The translations under genes and the position numbers were made by a program. Below are positions 12,101-23,061 of a stretch of DNA of 64,000 nucleotides, one piece after another. The DNA is from Pomphorhynchus laevis (lineage: Eukaryota > Acanthocephala > Palaeacanthocephala > Echinorhynchida > Pomphorhynchidae): contig WNNJ02000706.1 of NCBI GenBank assembly GCA_012934845.2, forward strand, positions 1 to 64,000. The letters run 5' to 3'. The notes beneath the pieces are model-generated. The model was not told the DNA's origin, did not search any database, and saw only the letters and a program-made list of their open reading frames with translations. The first letter of the stretch is position 1, and each line of letters starts with the position of its first letter.

Positions 12101-12601
12101 ATGCACGTCGGACCTTCAAAAGGATTGGTAAGTAACTTAAAAAAAAACAACTATGGGGATGGGGGTCTAATGAATTTTGCTCACGAATCGTACTTAAAAA
12201 TATGGCCAACGCTGAACAGTCGTCAGGGGGATACTGTGGATGATCGAGAGGATTTTTCTGAACTCTTGGATCGTTCTCTTAAACATTTCTTCTTGGATTT
12301 TTTCAATGCGAAGGGTGTTTTGCGTTTTTACATTGACCATGTCGAAGTCAACTTCCAGGTGTTTATAGGTTACGATTGTGATGAAGTATTTATCGAGGGC
12401 AGTGATGGCACTGTATATGTTCATAGAGAAATCAACGTGGGATCTATCGACTATGCAGATGAACGATCTGGGGACTTTTCTGATTATAGAATCGAAACCG
12501 AAAGAGAGTGTGATGATGATCTTATTGATAGCAGAGCTGGAAACGAAAAGATCAGGATTGTGAGGACACCTGGGCTTATAGTTCAGAGGTTGACACTGTA
12601 G
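12101..12601 (+). CDS. Hypothetical acidic protein or decayed gene
   Basis: A 166-codon frame with higher GC than the flanks, beginning directly downstream of LINE A copy 2. The middle (LDRSLKHFFLDFFNAKGVLR, then FYIDHVEVNFQVFIGYD) looks globular and the rest is acidic. Coding-like sequence continues in another frame from about 12535 to 12770 (VDTLNIVGVIDVLSDN, ending with a Cys-rich stretch), so either an unseen intron or a frameshift divides it. A GTAAGT lies just after codon 9, so exon structure is open. No family recognised; it could be host-derived or part of an unrelated element. The opposite-strand frame 12194-12424 is a shadow. Confidence 0.35.
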   Translation: MHVGPSKGLVSNLKKNNYGDGGLMNFAHESYLKIWPTLNSRQGDTVDDREDFSELLDRSLKHFFLDFFNAKGVLRFYIDHVEVNFQVFIGYDCDEVFIEGSDGTVYVHREINVGSIDYADERSGDFSDYRIETERECDDDLIDSRAGNEKIRIVRTPGLIVQRLTL

Positions 12602-13812
12602 ATACCCTTAATATTGTCGGTGTAATTGATGTTCTATCAGATAACAGAAGCAATGACTTCAACGGTTATAAGAATGACTACCTTGCGACTAAAACGCTGA
12701 TTAGGAACAACAACGATTTTGGAAATTACCACTGCTGTTGCGTGGAAAAAAATAATGGTTCTAAAAAGGCTTGAGGCTTCCGGCTGTAGTTGTTTCTGTG
12801 GTTGGCCCCTGTCTGCAAGAATCCCCTCCTTACGTGGTACTAATCCTTATATTTTTGATTATATATTCTAATTTTTGACAAAACGTTTTCCACATACAGT
12901 TGTATTTTTTAATAAAATCTTTATTAAAAACTTATTTCAGCGAGTTCATACAAATATTCAGTTATGTAACGCATTTTTATAACTCGCAATAAAGTCCCAT
13001 CATAGGCTACTCTTAATATTCAGGTAATCGATAAAATACATGTAAAAAATACCTAAAATACATGAAATACATGATACATGATACCTAAATACATGATACC
13101 TAAAATACATGTAAATAATAATAAAATACAATATAATATAAATACAATATAATCCTTTCTAGACTAAGTTCAATAACTAAATTTGACGATACTGAATACG
13201 ACATGGATTTAGCAAATAGTTATTAATCTCGCAACATATTTTTTAAATTTAATTTTTTTTAATTCACTAAATTCTTTGTTTTAGTTTAGCAAATTATTGT
13301 TAAAAACCAACATTTCGCTTAAACAAACTGTTGTTTTGAAATTTTAGCTTCAAAGATAAAATTCTTTTTTTTATAAATAAAATTTTAGCGGAATGATCGA
13401 GTTAGATCAATGATCGGTTCACTTTAGGTTAGCAGAACAATTGCAGTGAAACAATTACAAAGCTATGAGTAAGATATTGCACTGAACACGGCTAATACTT
13501 AAAGAACCTTTGTTAGGAACCTTATTAAGCTTCTTACTCAACCTTATCAATATTTTATGATTTAAAAAAACTATAATCTGTGTTCAGTGCAATATCAAGT
13601 TATTACTCATGTAAACCCTTAGATAAATGTACTTATATTTTATAATATTATAATTTATATTTATAACTTATATTTATATACTTATATATTATAAATATAT
13701 GTTTATTTATAAATTTATTTATAAATTTATTTTTTCTTAATAAAAGAGAACTAAAAATTTGCATTTCTTTTCTTTTCAATTACCATTTTTTATTACCACA
13801 TTTTGTTTATAG
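12602..13812. other. AT-rich spacer with an inverted repeat
   Basis: Apart from the coding-like tail to about 12770, no gene is seen. Between 13020 and 13120 there are short tandem repeats of an AAATACATGATACCT-like unit. Arms at about 13465-13490 and 13578-13610 (TGAGTAAGATATTGCACTGA and its complement) form an imperfect inverted repeat, perhaps a MITE remnant. Confidence 0.5.
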
Positions 13813-16800
13813 CTACTTGATCAAATGACTATTCAATTAGGTGGTCGTGCTGCTGAATGTAGTATTATGCATAGTCTTAGTTCAGGTACATGCTATTATT
13901 TAAATAAGTTCGAAACTTTGCTTTCCCAGGTAGCGAATCCGATCTTAAGGATGTTACTAAATGTGCCTATGATCAAGTTAGGCACTATGGAATGTCTAAA
14001 CGTTTAGGTCCCATTGCGTTTGAAGCTAATGATTTACTTGGAAGTGGGAAGCCATATAGCCGGAAAATGCAATCAATAATTGACTCTGTAATTTTTACAT
14101 TTTGTTTCATTTTAATGCAAAATGATTAGAATTAAAAATTAATTTTTAAAAATAAAATTATTTGATTTTTTGTTAATTGATCATTGAATGCATTGTCTGT
14201 GTAGGATTCATTTTATTATGTAAATTATTTTGCATAATGTTCTTAATTATTTGCAAATACAATTGAAAGATAGCAAGATGAGTTAAATTTATTTAGACAA
14301 CGCTGTAGTATTTGATCATCATGTAAACAGAATACAAATCACAAAATGATTAAACATCTTTTAATTAATATTAAACGTTTTGAATTGTTAAAAAACACTG
14401 CTCTACAACAGGGAGCTAAAACATCGGAAGTTGCAACTAAGTCGTTGAACATTAAATAGTTAATGATTAATTAACTATTTGATTATTATTTTAAATAATA
14501 ATATTTATTATTTAATTATTATTTTGTTGTGCTTAAAATATTATAATATTGTAATATTATTGTTTGAGGAATGACAGGTAAACATCTCGTTACATGTCAA
14601 ATATATACTTAAAATGTCCGTATTTTGTACTATATAGTTTTGTATTAAAAACATGTATTTACAGTCCTTTTAAATTTTATAGTCACCTTTTTCATTTTTA
14701 TAGTCACCATTTTTCATTTTTATAGTCACCATTTTTCATTTTTATAGTCACCATTTTTCATTTTTATAGTCACCTTTTTCATTTTTTATAGTTACTAATA
14801 AAAAGTTAAAAAATAAATAAAAGAAAAATATAAAATTTTATTCTAATTAAATAAAATCAGTACGAACAATTGCTTTTTATATCCATGTACGCATATGTTT
14901 AAAAAACCCTCCATTATAAATATATCATTAGTTAGAATATCTTCAATCGTATGAAAAGAACATCCCTATTAGCAGCACCTTCTCTTTGTTTGACCCTAGA
15001 CTTTAAGCATGAGAAAAACTCTTTTATCGGATTGAGTTGAGGTGAATACGGATGTAAAAACTTTAAGATATAGTTTTTTCTACAAAACGACTCCATCACC
15101 TCTGCTGTCTTATGGATTGATGCATTGTCCATAATTATATACTTCCTATTATCTTGTGTCAAAATAGGTAGTTTAGTATCAACAAAATTAAGAATATCTA
15201 AAGACTTAAAACTTCCGCTTTTTATTTGGTAGCCTACAATACTTGTATTATTAATAGCACATAGAACTGAAATATTCGTGCCCTTTGAATTTGGAACATT
15301 GATAAAACACTTTGTATTGATAGGTGAATATCCCATTCTTTGATAAGAATGTAGATTAAAACCAGTCTCATCTAAAAATATCAATTGATCATCATGTATA
15401 TTAGAAAATGCTGTACCATATTGAGCTCTTATGTCTTTGTTAGAATTGCTGTTTCTATTTATCGGCACTAAAGTTGAAGTTTTCCTTGAATAATTCATCT
15501 TTTTTATTATTCTTGACACTGTTGGCACTGAATATGAGCCACATACATTATTATGTTTTAATTTTTCGCAAGTGATTTTAAGCTAAACATGGATTAAGAC
15601 TGATTTCTGAAGCAATAATATTTTTCTCAAAAGAAAAATCTTTTAATGTATTGATTTTCCTTTCAGGGCCAGATCTAAATGTAGACATTACAACAAACTC
15701 ACCTTCGGTGTATTTTTTGTAAAGTCTTTTTATAGTTCTTGAGGATACATTGAGTATGGGAACCATTACTTTAAAAGACATTCCGTTATTTAGTAATACT
15801 AGAAAAAGCTCTACTAAACGTCTATTAATAGTCTGTCATTTTTTACGTAAGCCATCGTTATTATAATCGCTTCCAATATCATTATCATCGGTATTTCGGT
15901 ATTATTTTCATTACTTCCATCAAAAGAGAAATTCATTTTTAAGGGTCTGAAAAAAAATTAATAAAAAAGAGGGACTATAAAAATGAAAAAAGGTGACTAC
16001 AAAAAATGAAAAAGGTGATTATAAAAATGAAAAGGGCTGTAAAATAAATTTAAATAAAATAAAATTTTATACATTTTTAGTTGTATAATAGGAGGAAAGT
16101 AGCAAGATTTACACTTCAAAGTTGCGATACTTACAGCGAAATTATAAATGGAATTCGAACACAGGTATTTGTTTCGCAACCCTCAAAGCATATTGATATC
16201 GTACCGATTTAAAGCACAAAGAGCAAGTGGAGCATTACAGAATTGCTTTAATAATAATTACACATCACTCGTTGTGTAATTCTTCATTGTTATGAAATTA
16301 TAATTAATTTAATAAAATTAATATTAATCGATTAAAATTAATTATTTTGAAACACCACCCATAAATTTACAACAGAAAAGTGTAAACCAGCAATGTGCGT
16401 CATCAGGAGCTTGATTTATTCCTTTCAGAGATTTGCTGTGGAATGTCGAAGTTGTGTAGCTGTAGGGCCACACTAATGATATTACCATGTAGTTGTCAGT
16501 ACTTGGTACCGATCAAGAACAATTAATGGTATGACCGCATTTTTTACCTTTTCGTTTTTCGGATCCTTCTCGAGAATTTTGTCAGCGCATTCAATTGCCT
16601 GTAGTAAATCACCATTTTTCAAGTAGCACATAACCAAATTGTTGTTTATTTGTGGGAATAACTGATTTGACGAATTACAATAATCATCCGTTATGGGTAT
16701 GCATTCCGCCGCGCGCTTGTAGCGTTCAATAGCTTGTTGAAATTTAGATTGCTGGAATTTCAAACATTTTAGTAAATCATTTCATAAATTTTGAGTATCT

Positions 16801-17419
16801 AAGCAACTTTCTTAGCATTTTTAAGCTCATTTACAGCTCCCCGCATTTTCAGCTCATTTACTACAGCTTCTTAAAGTGAGCTTTTAGGTCATTTACAACA
16901 TTCAATATCAAATCGTATTCTTGAGGCATTTTAGAAAAACTGCCGGTGTAGTTGTTCGTTTCAAACTTTATAATAATCGTATTGAAATTAGAGACATGTA
17001 TTAGACGAGGAATTTGTATAATTATTAACAATCAGTTGTATTGCTTGAAATATTGTATTCGCTTATATTAATTTAGCAAAAAATAGCCATTATTCGCTTA
17101 TATTAAAATAAGAGATTTATAATTAAATGATAATTGAGATGATTTATGAAAATTGATTTTTATGATTTTTAAAATTCAATTACATCAAAGTAATTACAAA
17201 ATTATAGGAATCGAATAGATTAGTTGCTGAAACGTATAGGAGAGCAGAATCAATTGTTTGCCAAAACAAGGACCTCGTTGTTAAGGTAAATCTATTCTTT
17301 TCTCACTGTAATGCTGTATTGTGAGGATTTAGCTCGCAGGAATGATTTATAAACTGGAAACCTTAAATGTCTGCGATGTGAAAAATATGCTTATAAATAG
17401 TAAAGGCACTTGCTCGTAA
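13813..17419 (+). CDS. SPG7: Paraplegin-like mitochondrial AAA protease, 3' exons
   Basis: Last four exons of an FtsH/m-AAA metalloprotease of the mitochondrial inner membrane. Exons: 13813-13885, 13930-14087, 17208-17285, 17333-17419 (stop TAA); introns of 44, 3120 and 47 nt, all GT-AG, reading frame kept throughout. Exon 1 encodes LLDQMTIQLGGRAAE, the conserved LGGR-A-E helix. Exon 2 has SESDLKDVTKCAYDQVRHYG, whose Asp in SDL matches the third zinc ligand of FtsH proteases, then GPIAFEAND and the GKPYS block. Exon 3 (RLVAETYRRAESIV) resembles paraplegin LLVAKAYRHTEKVL more than YME1L. Exon 4 has YKLETLNVCDVKNML, matching the C-terminal helix. The ATPase module and HExxH exons must lie upstream; I do not find them in the window. 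Whether the gene still works is unknown, but the split frame is intact. Confidence 0.8.
14684..14795. repeat. Subterminal tandem repeats of the Tc1/mariner element
   Basis: About five units of roughly 22 bp built on TTTTTCATTTTTATAGTCAC; the right end (15965-16035) has about three units in inverted orientation. Such subterminal repeats are usually transposase binding sites. They contain no spacers and are not a CRISPR array. Confidence 0.75.
14932..15936 (-). pseudogene. Tc1/mariner transposase, broken
   Basis: DDE transposase for cut-and-paste at TA sites. The N-terminal helix-turn-helix is at about 15830-15600 (RRLVELFLVLLNNG, then LNVSSRTIKRLYKKYTEGEF). The catalytic part, 15528-14932, has LIFLDETGFNLH (first Asp), YIIMDNASIHKT (second Asp) and HPYSPQLNPIKEFFSCLK. 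In the last motif the residue at the DD34E position is Lys (NPIKE instead of NPIEE), so even without the frame breaks the triad is lost unless the next Glu substitutes. The ATG is likely near 15936. At least two frame changes separate the N-terminus from the catalytic part. Confidence 0.8.
16548..16751 (-). CDS. TPR exon of an FKBP/STI1-like co-chaperone, isolated
   Basis: A 68-codon phase-0 exon between an acceptor (TTCCAG, 16752 side) and a donor (GTAAAA, from 16547). It encodes KFQQAIERYKRAAE, a gap, then INNNLVMCYLKNGDLLQAIE and KILEKDPKNEK: two helix pairs of the TPR type found in FKBP4/FKBP8/STI1-like proteins, which dock Hsp90/Hsp70 C-termini. The exon ends exactly where the next TPR (KALYRRG) would begin. 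I cannot find that next exon, nor a PPIase domain upstream, though 16950-16800 (-) holds repeated V-N-E/D-L-K peptides in two frames. It sits inside a paraplegin intron on the opposite strand: a nested gene, or a displaced exon that is no longer used. Confidence 0.6.
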
Positions 17420-17867
17420 TTGGATGCAATGTATCCCGGATCGTCAGCCATAAGTTTTGGATATTAAACTTACATTATGGAGCTTAGTTTATTTAATTGA
17501 TAACGTATCAGTGATTAGAATATTCTCTTCTGTATTATATTATTCTCTTCTGTTATGATTGTATTTAAAGATTTAACAAAATTATTTTATATTCGATATG
17601 TAATGAATATTAAAAAAATAAACGTTTTGAACTGCAATCGCAAATTATATGAAATGATATATTACTATTATGGATTGATTGTTCACTTATTTGAACTATC
17701 CTAACTAATAATATAAAATATCAATATATCATTATTTGTGTTTTGAAGTTTTACGATAAATCTCTCAGACCAGAGATTTAAATTATTAGAATCCAAATTA
17801 TTCATTGAACGTGTTATCCAATGACCATGTGTTCAATTTGAATTTGAATTTAATTTAAATATTTCGG
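17420..17867. other. AT-rich 3' flank of paraplegin
   Basis: No gene or repeat recognised. An AATAAA-like polyadenylation signal for paraplegin may lie within it, but AT richness makes this undecidable by eye. Confidence 0.4.
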
Positions 17868-18211
17868 ACTGATTAAAAACGTCCTGCTGTATCAAAAATA
17901 AGATCAATACCTGTGAGGATAATATCGTGCCACAATCAGAAAAAATTCATCTCACAGATGCAATCAAGTACAATTAAAAACATTCATTGCAAGTGGCAGC
18001 ATGAAAAACGGGTGATCCGGCTTGCGGATCACACAACTACGTAGGGTTCTAATAGATCGTTAGAATACGATCCTCTACCAAAAGTAATATACAGAAATGT
18101 ATATCTGCACCACTGCAGCAGCCAGCCTAGTGGATGCAGCGTTGAATCACGATACAGACGTCCTAAGTTCAAATCCGATCAGCATCAGTTAACGGAGATA
18201 GCAGATAATAA

Positions 18212-19228
18212 GGGTCGAAACGTGAAATGTAGGTCTGGGTCGGCAGCTGATGAGACCCACACAGACTGATTAGTAGCGTACTGTTGTATCAAAAATAAGA
18301 TCAATACCTGTGAGGATAATGTCGTGCCACAGTCGGAAAAAATTTAGCTCACAGATGCAATAATGTACAATAATAAACATTCATTGCAAGTGGCAGCATG
18401 AAAAACGGGTGATCCGGCTAGCGGATCACACACATGGGGTAGGTTTCTAATAGATCGTTAGAATACGATCTCCTACCAAAAGTAATATACAGAAATGTAA
18501 ATCTACACCACTGGAGCAGCCAGCTTAGTGGATGTTGCGTTGAATCACGATACAGACGTCTTGAGTTCAAATCCGATCAGCATCAGTCTACGAAGAAAGC
18601 AGATAATAAGGGTCGAAACGTGAAATGTAGGTCTGGGTCAGCAGCTGATGAGACCCACCCAGACTGATTAGTAGCGTACTGTTGTATCAAAAATAAGATC
18701 AATACTTGTATCAATATCGTGCCGCAATCGAAAAAAAACATATGTTTATCCATAATTTAATTTTTGATATTATAAATTGATTGTTCACTAATTATCTCCA
18801 CTAATTATATTTAATTAATGTAGCGTTAAATCGCGATACAGACGTCCTGAGTTCAAATCCGATCAGCATCAATGTACGGAGAAAGCAGATAATAAGGGTC
18901 GAAACTTGAAATGTAGGTCTGGGTCAGCAGCTGATGAGACCCACCCAGACTGATTAGTAGCGTACTGTTGTATCAAAAATAAGATCAATACTTGTATCAA
19001 TATCGTGCCGCAATCGAAAAAAAACATATGTTTATCCATAATTAAATTTTTGATATTATAAATTGATTGTTCACTAATTATCTCCACTAATTATATTTAA
19101 TTAATGTAGCGTTAAATCGCGATACAGACGTCCATAGTTCAAATCCGATCAGCATCAGTCAACGGAGAAAGCAGATAATAAGGGTCGAAACGTGAAATGT
19201 AGGTCTGGGTCGGCAGCTGATGAGACCC
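18212..19228 (+). ncRNA. Hammerhead-like cores in four SINE S1 units
   Basis: At 18212-18258, 18610-18656, 18896-18942 and 19182-19228 the order is GGGTC-GAAAC ... CTGATGA-GACCC. GGGTC pairs with GACCC as helix II would. Directly after GAA, ACGT and ATGT can pair around GAA as helix III, followed by A at the cleavage position. CTG/CAG before CTGATGA could be helix I, but three extra bases (GGT) separate it from the cleavage position. This is the circular order of a type II hammerhead. An alternative hairpin, GTCTGGGT with ACCCAGAC, competes. Activity is uncertain. Confidence 0.4.
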
Positions 19229-19435
19229 ACCCAGACTGATTAGTAGCGTACTGTTGTATCAAAAATAAGATCAGTACTTGTATCAATATCGTGCCGCAAT
19301 CGAAAAAAACATATGTTTATCCATAATTAAATTTTTGATATTATAAATTGATTGTTCAATAATTTTAAATTATATTTAATTAGTGAAGAGAGTAAAATTA
19401 TAATTTTTATTAAAAGCCAAATTTTAGATAGCTAA

Positions 19436-19500
19436 TTGCTATCATCCTTATGATGATAGCAGTGATCATCCTGAGTATGATCACTGCTATCATTGATCAT
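19436..19500. repeat. Nested palindrome
   Basis: Two interleaved inverted repeats: GCTATCAT/ATGATAGC with short loops, and AGTGATCAT/ATGATCACT around CCTGAGT. It lies at the break between two S1 units and appears to be a local inverted duplication. Confidence 0.55.
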
Positions 19501-20393
19501 CAAAACCGTGATCCGGCTAGCGGGTCTACACCACTTAAGTAAGCAGATAATAAGGGTCGAAACCGTCAGCAGCTGATGAGACTCAACAAGGCTGATTAAT
19601 AGCGTCCTGCTCTATTAAGAATAAGAGCAATACATGTGAAAATATTATCGTGTCATAACCAGAAGAATTTCAGCTCACAGATGCATTCAACTTAAATTAA
19701 AAACATTTATTGCAAGTGGCAGCATAAAAAACCGTGATCCGGCTAGCGGATTACATACATAGGGTAGGTTTCAATAGATCGTTAGAATAGGTCCCTCAAA
19801 AAAGTAATATACATCAATGTATATCTACACCCCTGGAGCAGCCAGCCTAGTGGATGTAGCCTTGAATTGGGATACAGACGTTCAGAGTTCAAGTCCGATC
19901 ACTCATTTTAAATTTTATATTTAATTAGTGGAGATAGTGAAATTATTTTTATTTTATCCTGAACATACTGAACAAAAACCTGTACATTTTTGAAATTTTA
20001 AAGAATAAAATTTAATTTAATAAAAAAACGTTTTTGTGGTCAAAATTAAATAAGTAAAATATTATTAAATAAATATCGTCTATTTATGCATTTTTATTAA
20101 TAATCCATCGAATATTGATATATTTATTAAATATTGATTGTTCACTCATTTTAAATTATATTTAATTAGTGAAGAGTGTAAAATTATAATTTTTATTAAA
20201 ACCCAAATTTTAGTTAGCCAACTGCTATCATCCTCAGGACAAAATTATAAAAATGTACAATGCAATCAACAAATTAAATATAATAAAATAAGTCCCTACC
20301 TGTTTTGTCGTAAACGTTAAAGAATAGGATTTCCACCTAATATGAAAAAGAAGGGTAAAAGATAAATAGAAATATTTTTATTAAATAATTATT

Positions 20394-20550
20394 GGAGCTG
20401 GATCAAAGAAAAGAGGAAATTTTTCGATATTTCGCTAACCTCTGTTAGCATCTTCAGATAATCATATATTTTCTAGAGTAATTTTCTGAAGATGCTAACA
20501 GAGGTTAACGAAATATCAATAAAAATTCCTATTTTCTTTGATCCAGCTCC
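20394..20550. repeat. Foldback element F1 with hammerhead-like cores in both arms
   Basis: Arms beginning GGAGCTGGATCAAAGAAAA and their complement pair over about 63 bp around a roughly 30-nt AT-rich loop. Each arm, read from the loop outward, gives CTGAAGA, GCTAAC, AGAG, GTTAGC (GTTAAC in the right arm), GAAATATC: 20427-20457 on minus, 20486-20516 on plus. That is CUGANGA, a helix II hairpin and GAAA, the strand order of a type I hammerhead. One U lies between CTGAAGA and the stem. A clear helix III and cleavage site are not seen. A sibling lies at 32376-32496. Confidence 0.6.
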
Positions 20551-21904
20551 TATTATTCTATATCAACTATTTAAAAAAATGTTTTTATTAATCCATCTTC
20601 CGATAAAGATTTAATAATCAAAAAGACGGTGCACTTCTAAAGATTCCATCACATATAAGAACATCAGAATACTTTAAATGCCTTGAATTTTTATCTGTAT
20701 TTTTAAATCCTGTCTATATCGGTTATTTAAAAGTTTTAGTTATAGATGATAAACTATAATTGTGGAACTCTTAATGCTAATAATATAATTGATGAAATTA
20801 GTTTCTTGAGAAATTAGAGAATTTAATAAGAAATACTTTGACTTCTAGACAATCAGAATAACTATTTTCATTTTAGAGCAGTTGCATATAATTTTTTCAA
20901 TTGTAGTTTATTTTTTGTAAATTATAAAATTGTTACAATTTGTCGAATTGGTTTAGAATTTCAGGTAGAATTTTGTCAGGTAGAATTCTTTCATGAAGAA
21001 TTACAATTCCAGAATAATACTGTAAATGTTTTAAAATTTCTTCTGTGGTGAAAATCAATCCCTGTCTATATCGGTTATTCAACTATCAAAATAGAAAAAT
21101 TGATTATTTCAGTTGTGAAGTGTAATTCTCACCGCAGATATTCAAACATGAATCTGCCGAATCTGAGTGCACAGTACCATGTCTTATCTGATTAAGTCAG
21201 AGGGACATTTTCCGTCAATGCAACCATATAATCATCATTGTTATGGCCATGAACAAGGGATTCATCTTTCATTATCTGTGATGTGACATTCTGTAGAAAA
21301 TAAATTGATCTTACTCCATTATTACATTTTATAACATATATAAAAATAACAGTGAGTATCTTTTATCGCCCAACCGAAAATCGACCCGAAAAACTGCTAT
21401 TTTATCACTCCTGCAATGTTCCGACAACATAGACTAAATTGCATGGTTCCATTATTCTACTTCACTTTCTTTTCTAACGCCGCAATCGAGGCTGTGTTTC
21501 ATCTATATGAACTGGCTATATGAACTAGTATACTACATCATTATTAGACAAAAAACGACTCACAAGTATACTACTCGTGAGACGTTTTTCGTTTATCTGA
21601 GTTATCAGTGTGCGTAGAATTTATCATTCATGTGAGGAAATATATAGACCTAAGTATACATCTTTCCTATTTTTAGCGTAACTGAGCTTAAAACTTTAAG
21701 AAGCATTTTTATTAAATGTTTATCAGTAGAAGCTATGATCCCTCGAAAATATTTCGGTTACGTGAATTAATTTTTGGTTTGAGTGGTGTGTCTGTCAATA
21801 GCTTCGAATGTTACTGTATCTAGATTATCTACAGTACTATGATATGTTGTTTAATGTTGACAAGAGTCATGAGGTAACAGCAATAGATGATTCGTTGTTT
21901 TTAG
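20551..21904. other. AT-rich stretch, no gene seen
   Basis: No coding exon or known repeat recognised on either strand. Confidence 0.45.
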
Positions 21905-21985
21905 CACAAATTCCTCTTCCAGAAAGGAGACTGAGAATGATTAAGGCCAATACTCGTCCTATCCCTACTCAGTGGGAGCATATAA
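21905..21985 (-). mobile_element. LINE A sliver
   Basis: About 80 bp that matches the antisense of LINE A around 6985-7055 (shared block CTCGTCCTATCCCTACTCAG), that is, the linker of ORF2. Too short to say how it arrived; a truncated insertion or a filler at a break repair are both possible. Confidence 0.65.
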
Positions 21986-22832
21986 TTAATCGTAACGACT
22001 GAATTTACATATACGAAAGTACACATTAAATACAAAAGAGACTTTGTTTACTGCTAAATAAGAAAGTACCATTTGTAATTATTGATCTAACAACATTTAT
22101 CTCATTTAGTCTGTAAATTTAATAGAAAGAATTGAGATATTTATTTTCCTTAAAATACCTATCCGCAAAGTAGAAGAAAATAGATTAAAATTTATGATGA
22201 TACTGTCGAGAGACGGTTTTAAAACTAGATACTGCTTCTGCAAACTGGATGTTCTCTGTAGATCAAATGACAGTTACTTTGGAGTAATACGGTAGCCAGA
22301 ATGTATATTATTAATTTCCTTAAACAACCACGTTTGTAATATTTAAGAAAATTCATTATTTCATCTTAATATAAAGATGATTCTATTAAATTAAATTAAA
22401 ATAGTTAAAAATATTATTATATTATTATATTATTAATATTATTATAGATGATTAAACTTAATTAAATTAAAATAATTAAAATATTATTACAATTAAAATA
22501 ATTGATGAAAATTAATTATTTAATATTAATTAATGAAAATTTAATTCTATTTAATAAATTATTCTAATGATTCTAATTAAAATGCACATATTTTTTATAT
22601 TATTTTTTAAATTGTTTTATATTCGATATAAAATTATTTTATATTCGATATATTAGTGTATATTCAATATAAAATGGGAGGTTTTAAAAAATTAAATAAA
22701 AAACTTACAATAAAATTTTTTATATTAATATAAAGACGATTCTATTTAATTAAATTAAAATAATTGCACACATTTTTTAGTTGTGATTTAAGTAAAAAAA
22801 TAATTTACTCTTATTTGATGTACAAATTATAC
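21986..22832. other. AT-rich stretch, no gene seen
   Basis: Contains several degenerate repeats of ATATTCGATATAAAATT and ATTAAATTAAAATAATT types. Nothing else recognised. Confidence 0.4.
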
Positions 22833-23061
22833 TTTGATAAATATAAATATTTGGATTTTGAGTAAATGATCTACCCCTAAAATTACATGTATGACACTTA
22901 TTCCTCTTAATAAATCTAACAGTTTCGTAAACCACAATCTTTCTATTATAATCTCTTTATTAAAATCTTTCAAATCTTTCAATAATATTTTGATAAATAT
23001 AAATATTTGGATTTTGAGTAAATGATCTACCCCTAAAATTACATGTATGACACTTATTCCT
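22833..23061. repeat. Direct repeat, 73 bp twice
   Basis: 22833-22905 and 22989-23061 are near-identical (unit distance 156 bp), differing at the right end. The minus strand reads open through both copies, giving a peptide with a duplicated GISVIHVILGVDHLLKIQIF block, but this looks like a by-product of the repeat. Confidence 0.6.

Larger units (their letters stand above)
14662..16039 (-). mobile_element. Tc1/mariner (IS630-like) DNA transposon in the paraplegin intron
   Basis: 1378 bp, flanked by the TA target duplication (14660-14661 and 16040-16041). Inverted ends begin CAGTCCTTTT (left) and CAGCCCTTTT (right, read inward), and continue into subterminal repeats of TTTTTCATTTTTATAGTCAC type on both sides. 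A transposase gene lies inside on the minus strand. The element is plain and non-autonomous now, since the gene is broken. Confidence 0.85.
17868..19925 (+). repeat. Tandem array of tRNA-derived SINE S1
   Basis: Units start near 17868, 18267, 18662, 18950, 19237 and 19588. The first two are about 397 bp, the next two about 288 bp: in the short units the A-box half is replaced by another AT-rich segment, so they are hybrids. Pol III promoter boxes: A box CAGCCTAGTGG (18123-18133, 18521-18531, 19844-19854) and B box GTTCAAATCC (18167-18176, 18565-18574, 18851-18860, 19137-19146; GTTCAAGTCC 19888-19897). Downstream of the B box lies a hammerhead-like core, listed separately. This layout, a Pol III promoter followed by a hammerhead motif, recalls the schistosome SM-alpha retroposon. 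Confidence 0.75.

Noticed and set aside
14684-14795. Regular 22-bp repeats as a CRISPR-like array
   Set aside because: Units are contiguous without spacers and lie in the ends of a Tc1/mariner element in inverted orientation on both sides.
14932-15936. Bacterial IS630 contamination
   Set aside because: The element sits with TA duplication in a spliceosomal intron of a host gene; IS630-like transposases are common in animals as Tc1/mariner.
18121-18180. A genuine tRNA gene
   Set aside because: A and B boxes match but no cloverleaf with paired acceptor ends could be drawn, and the segment repeats with the SINE.
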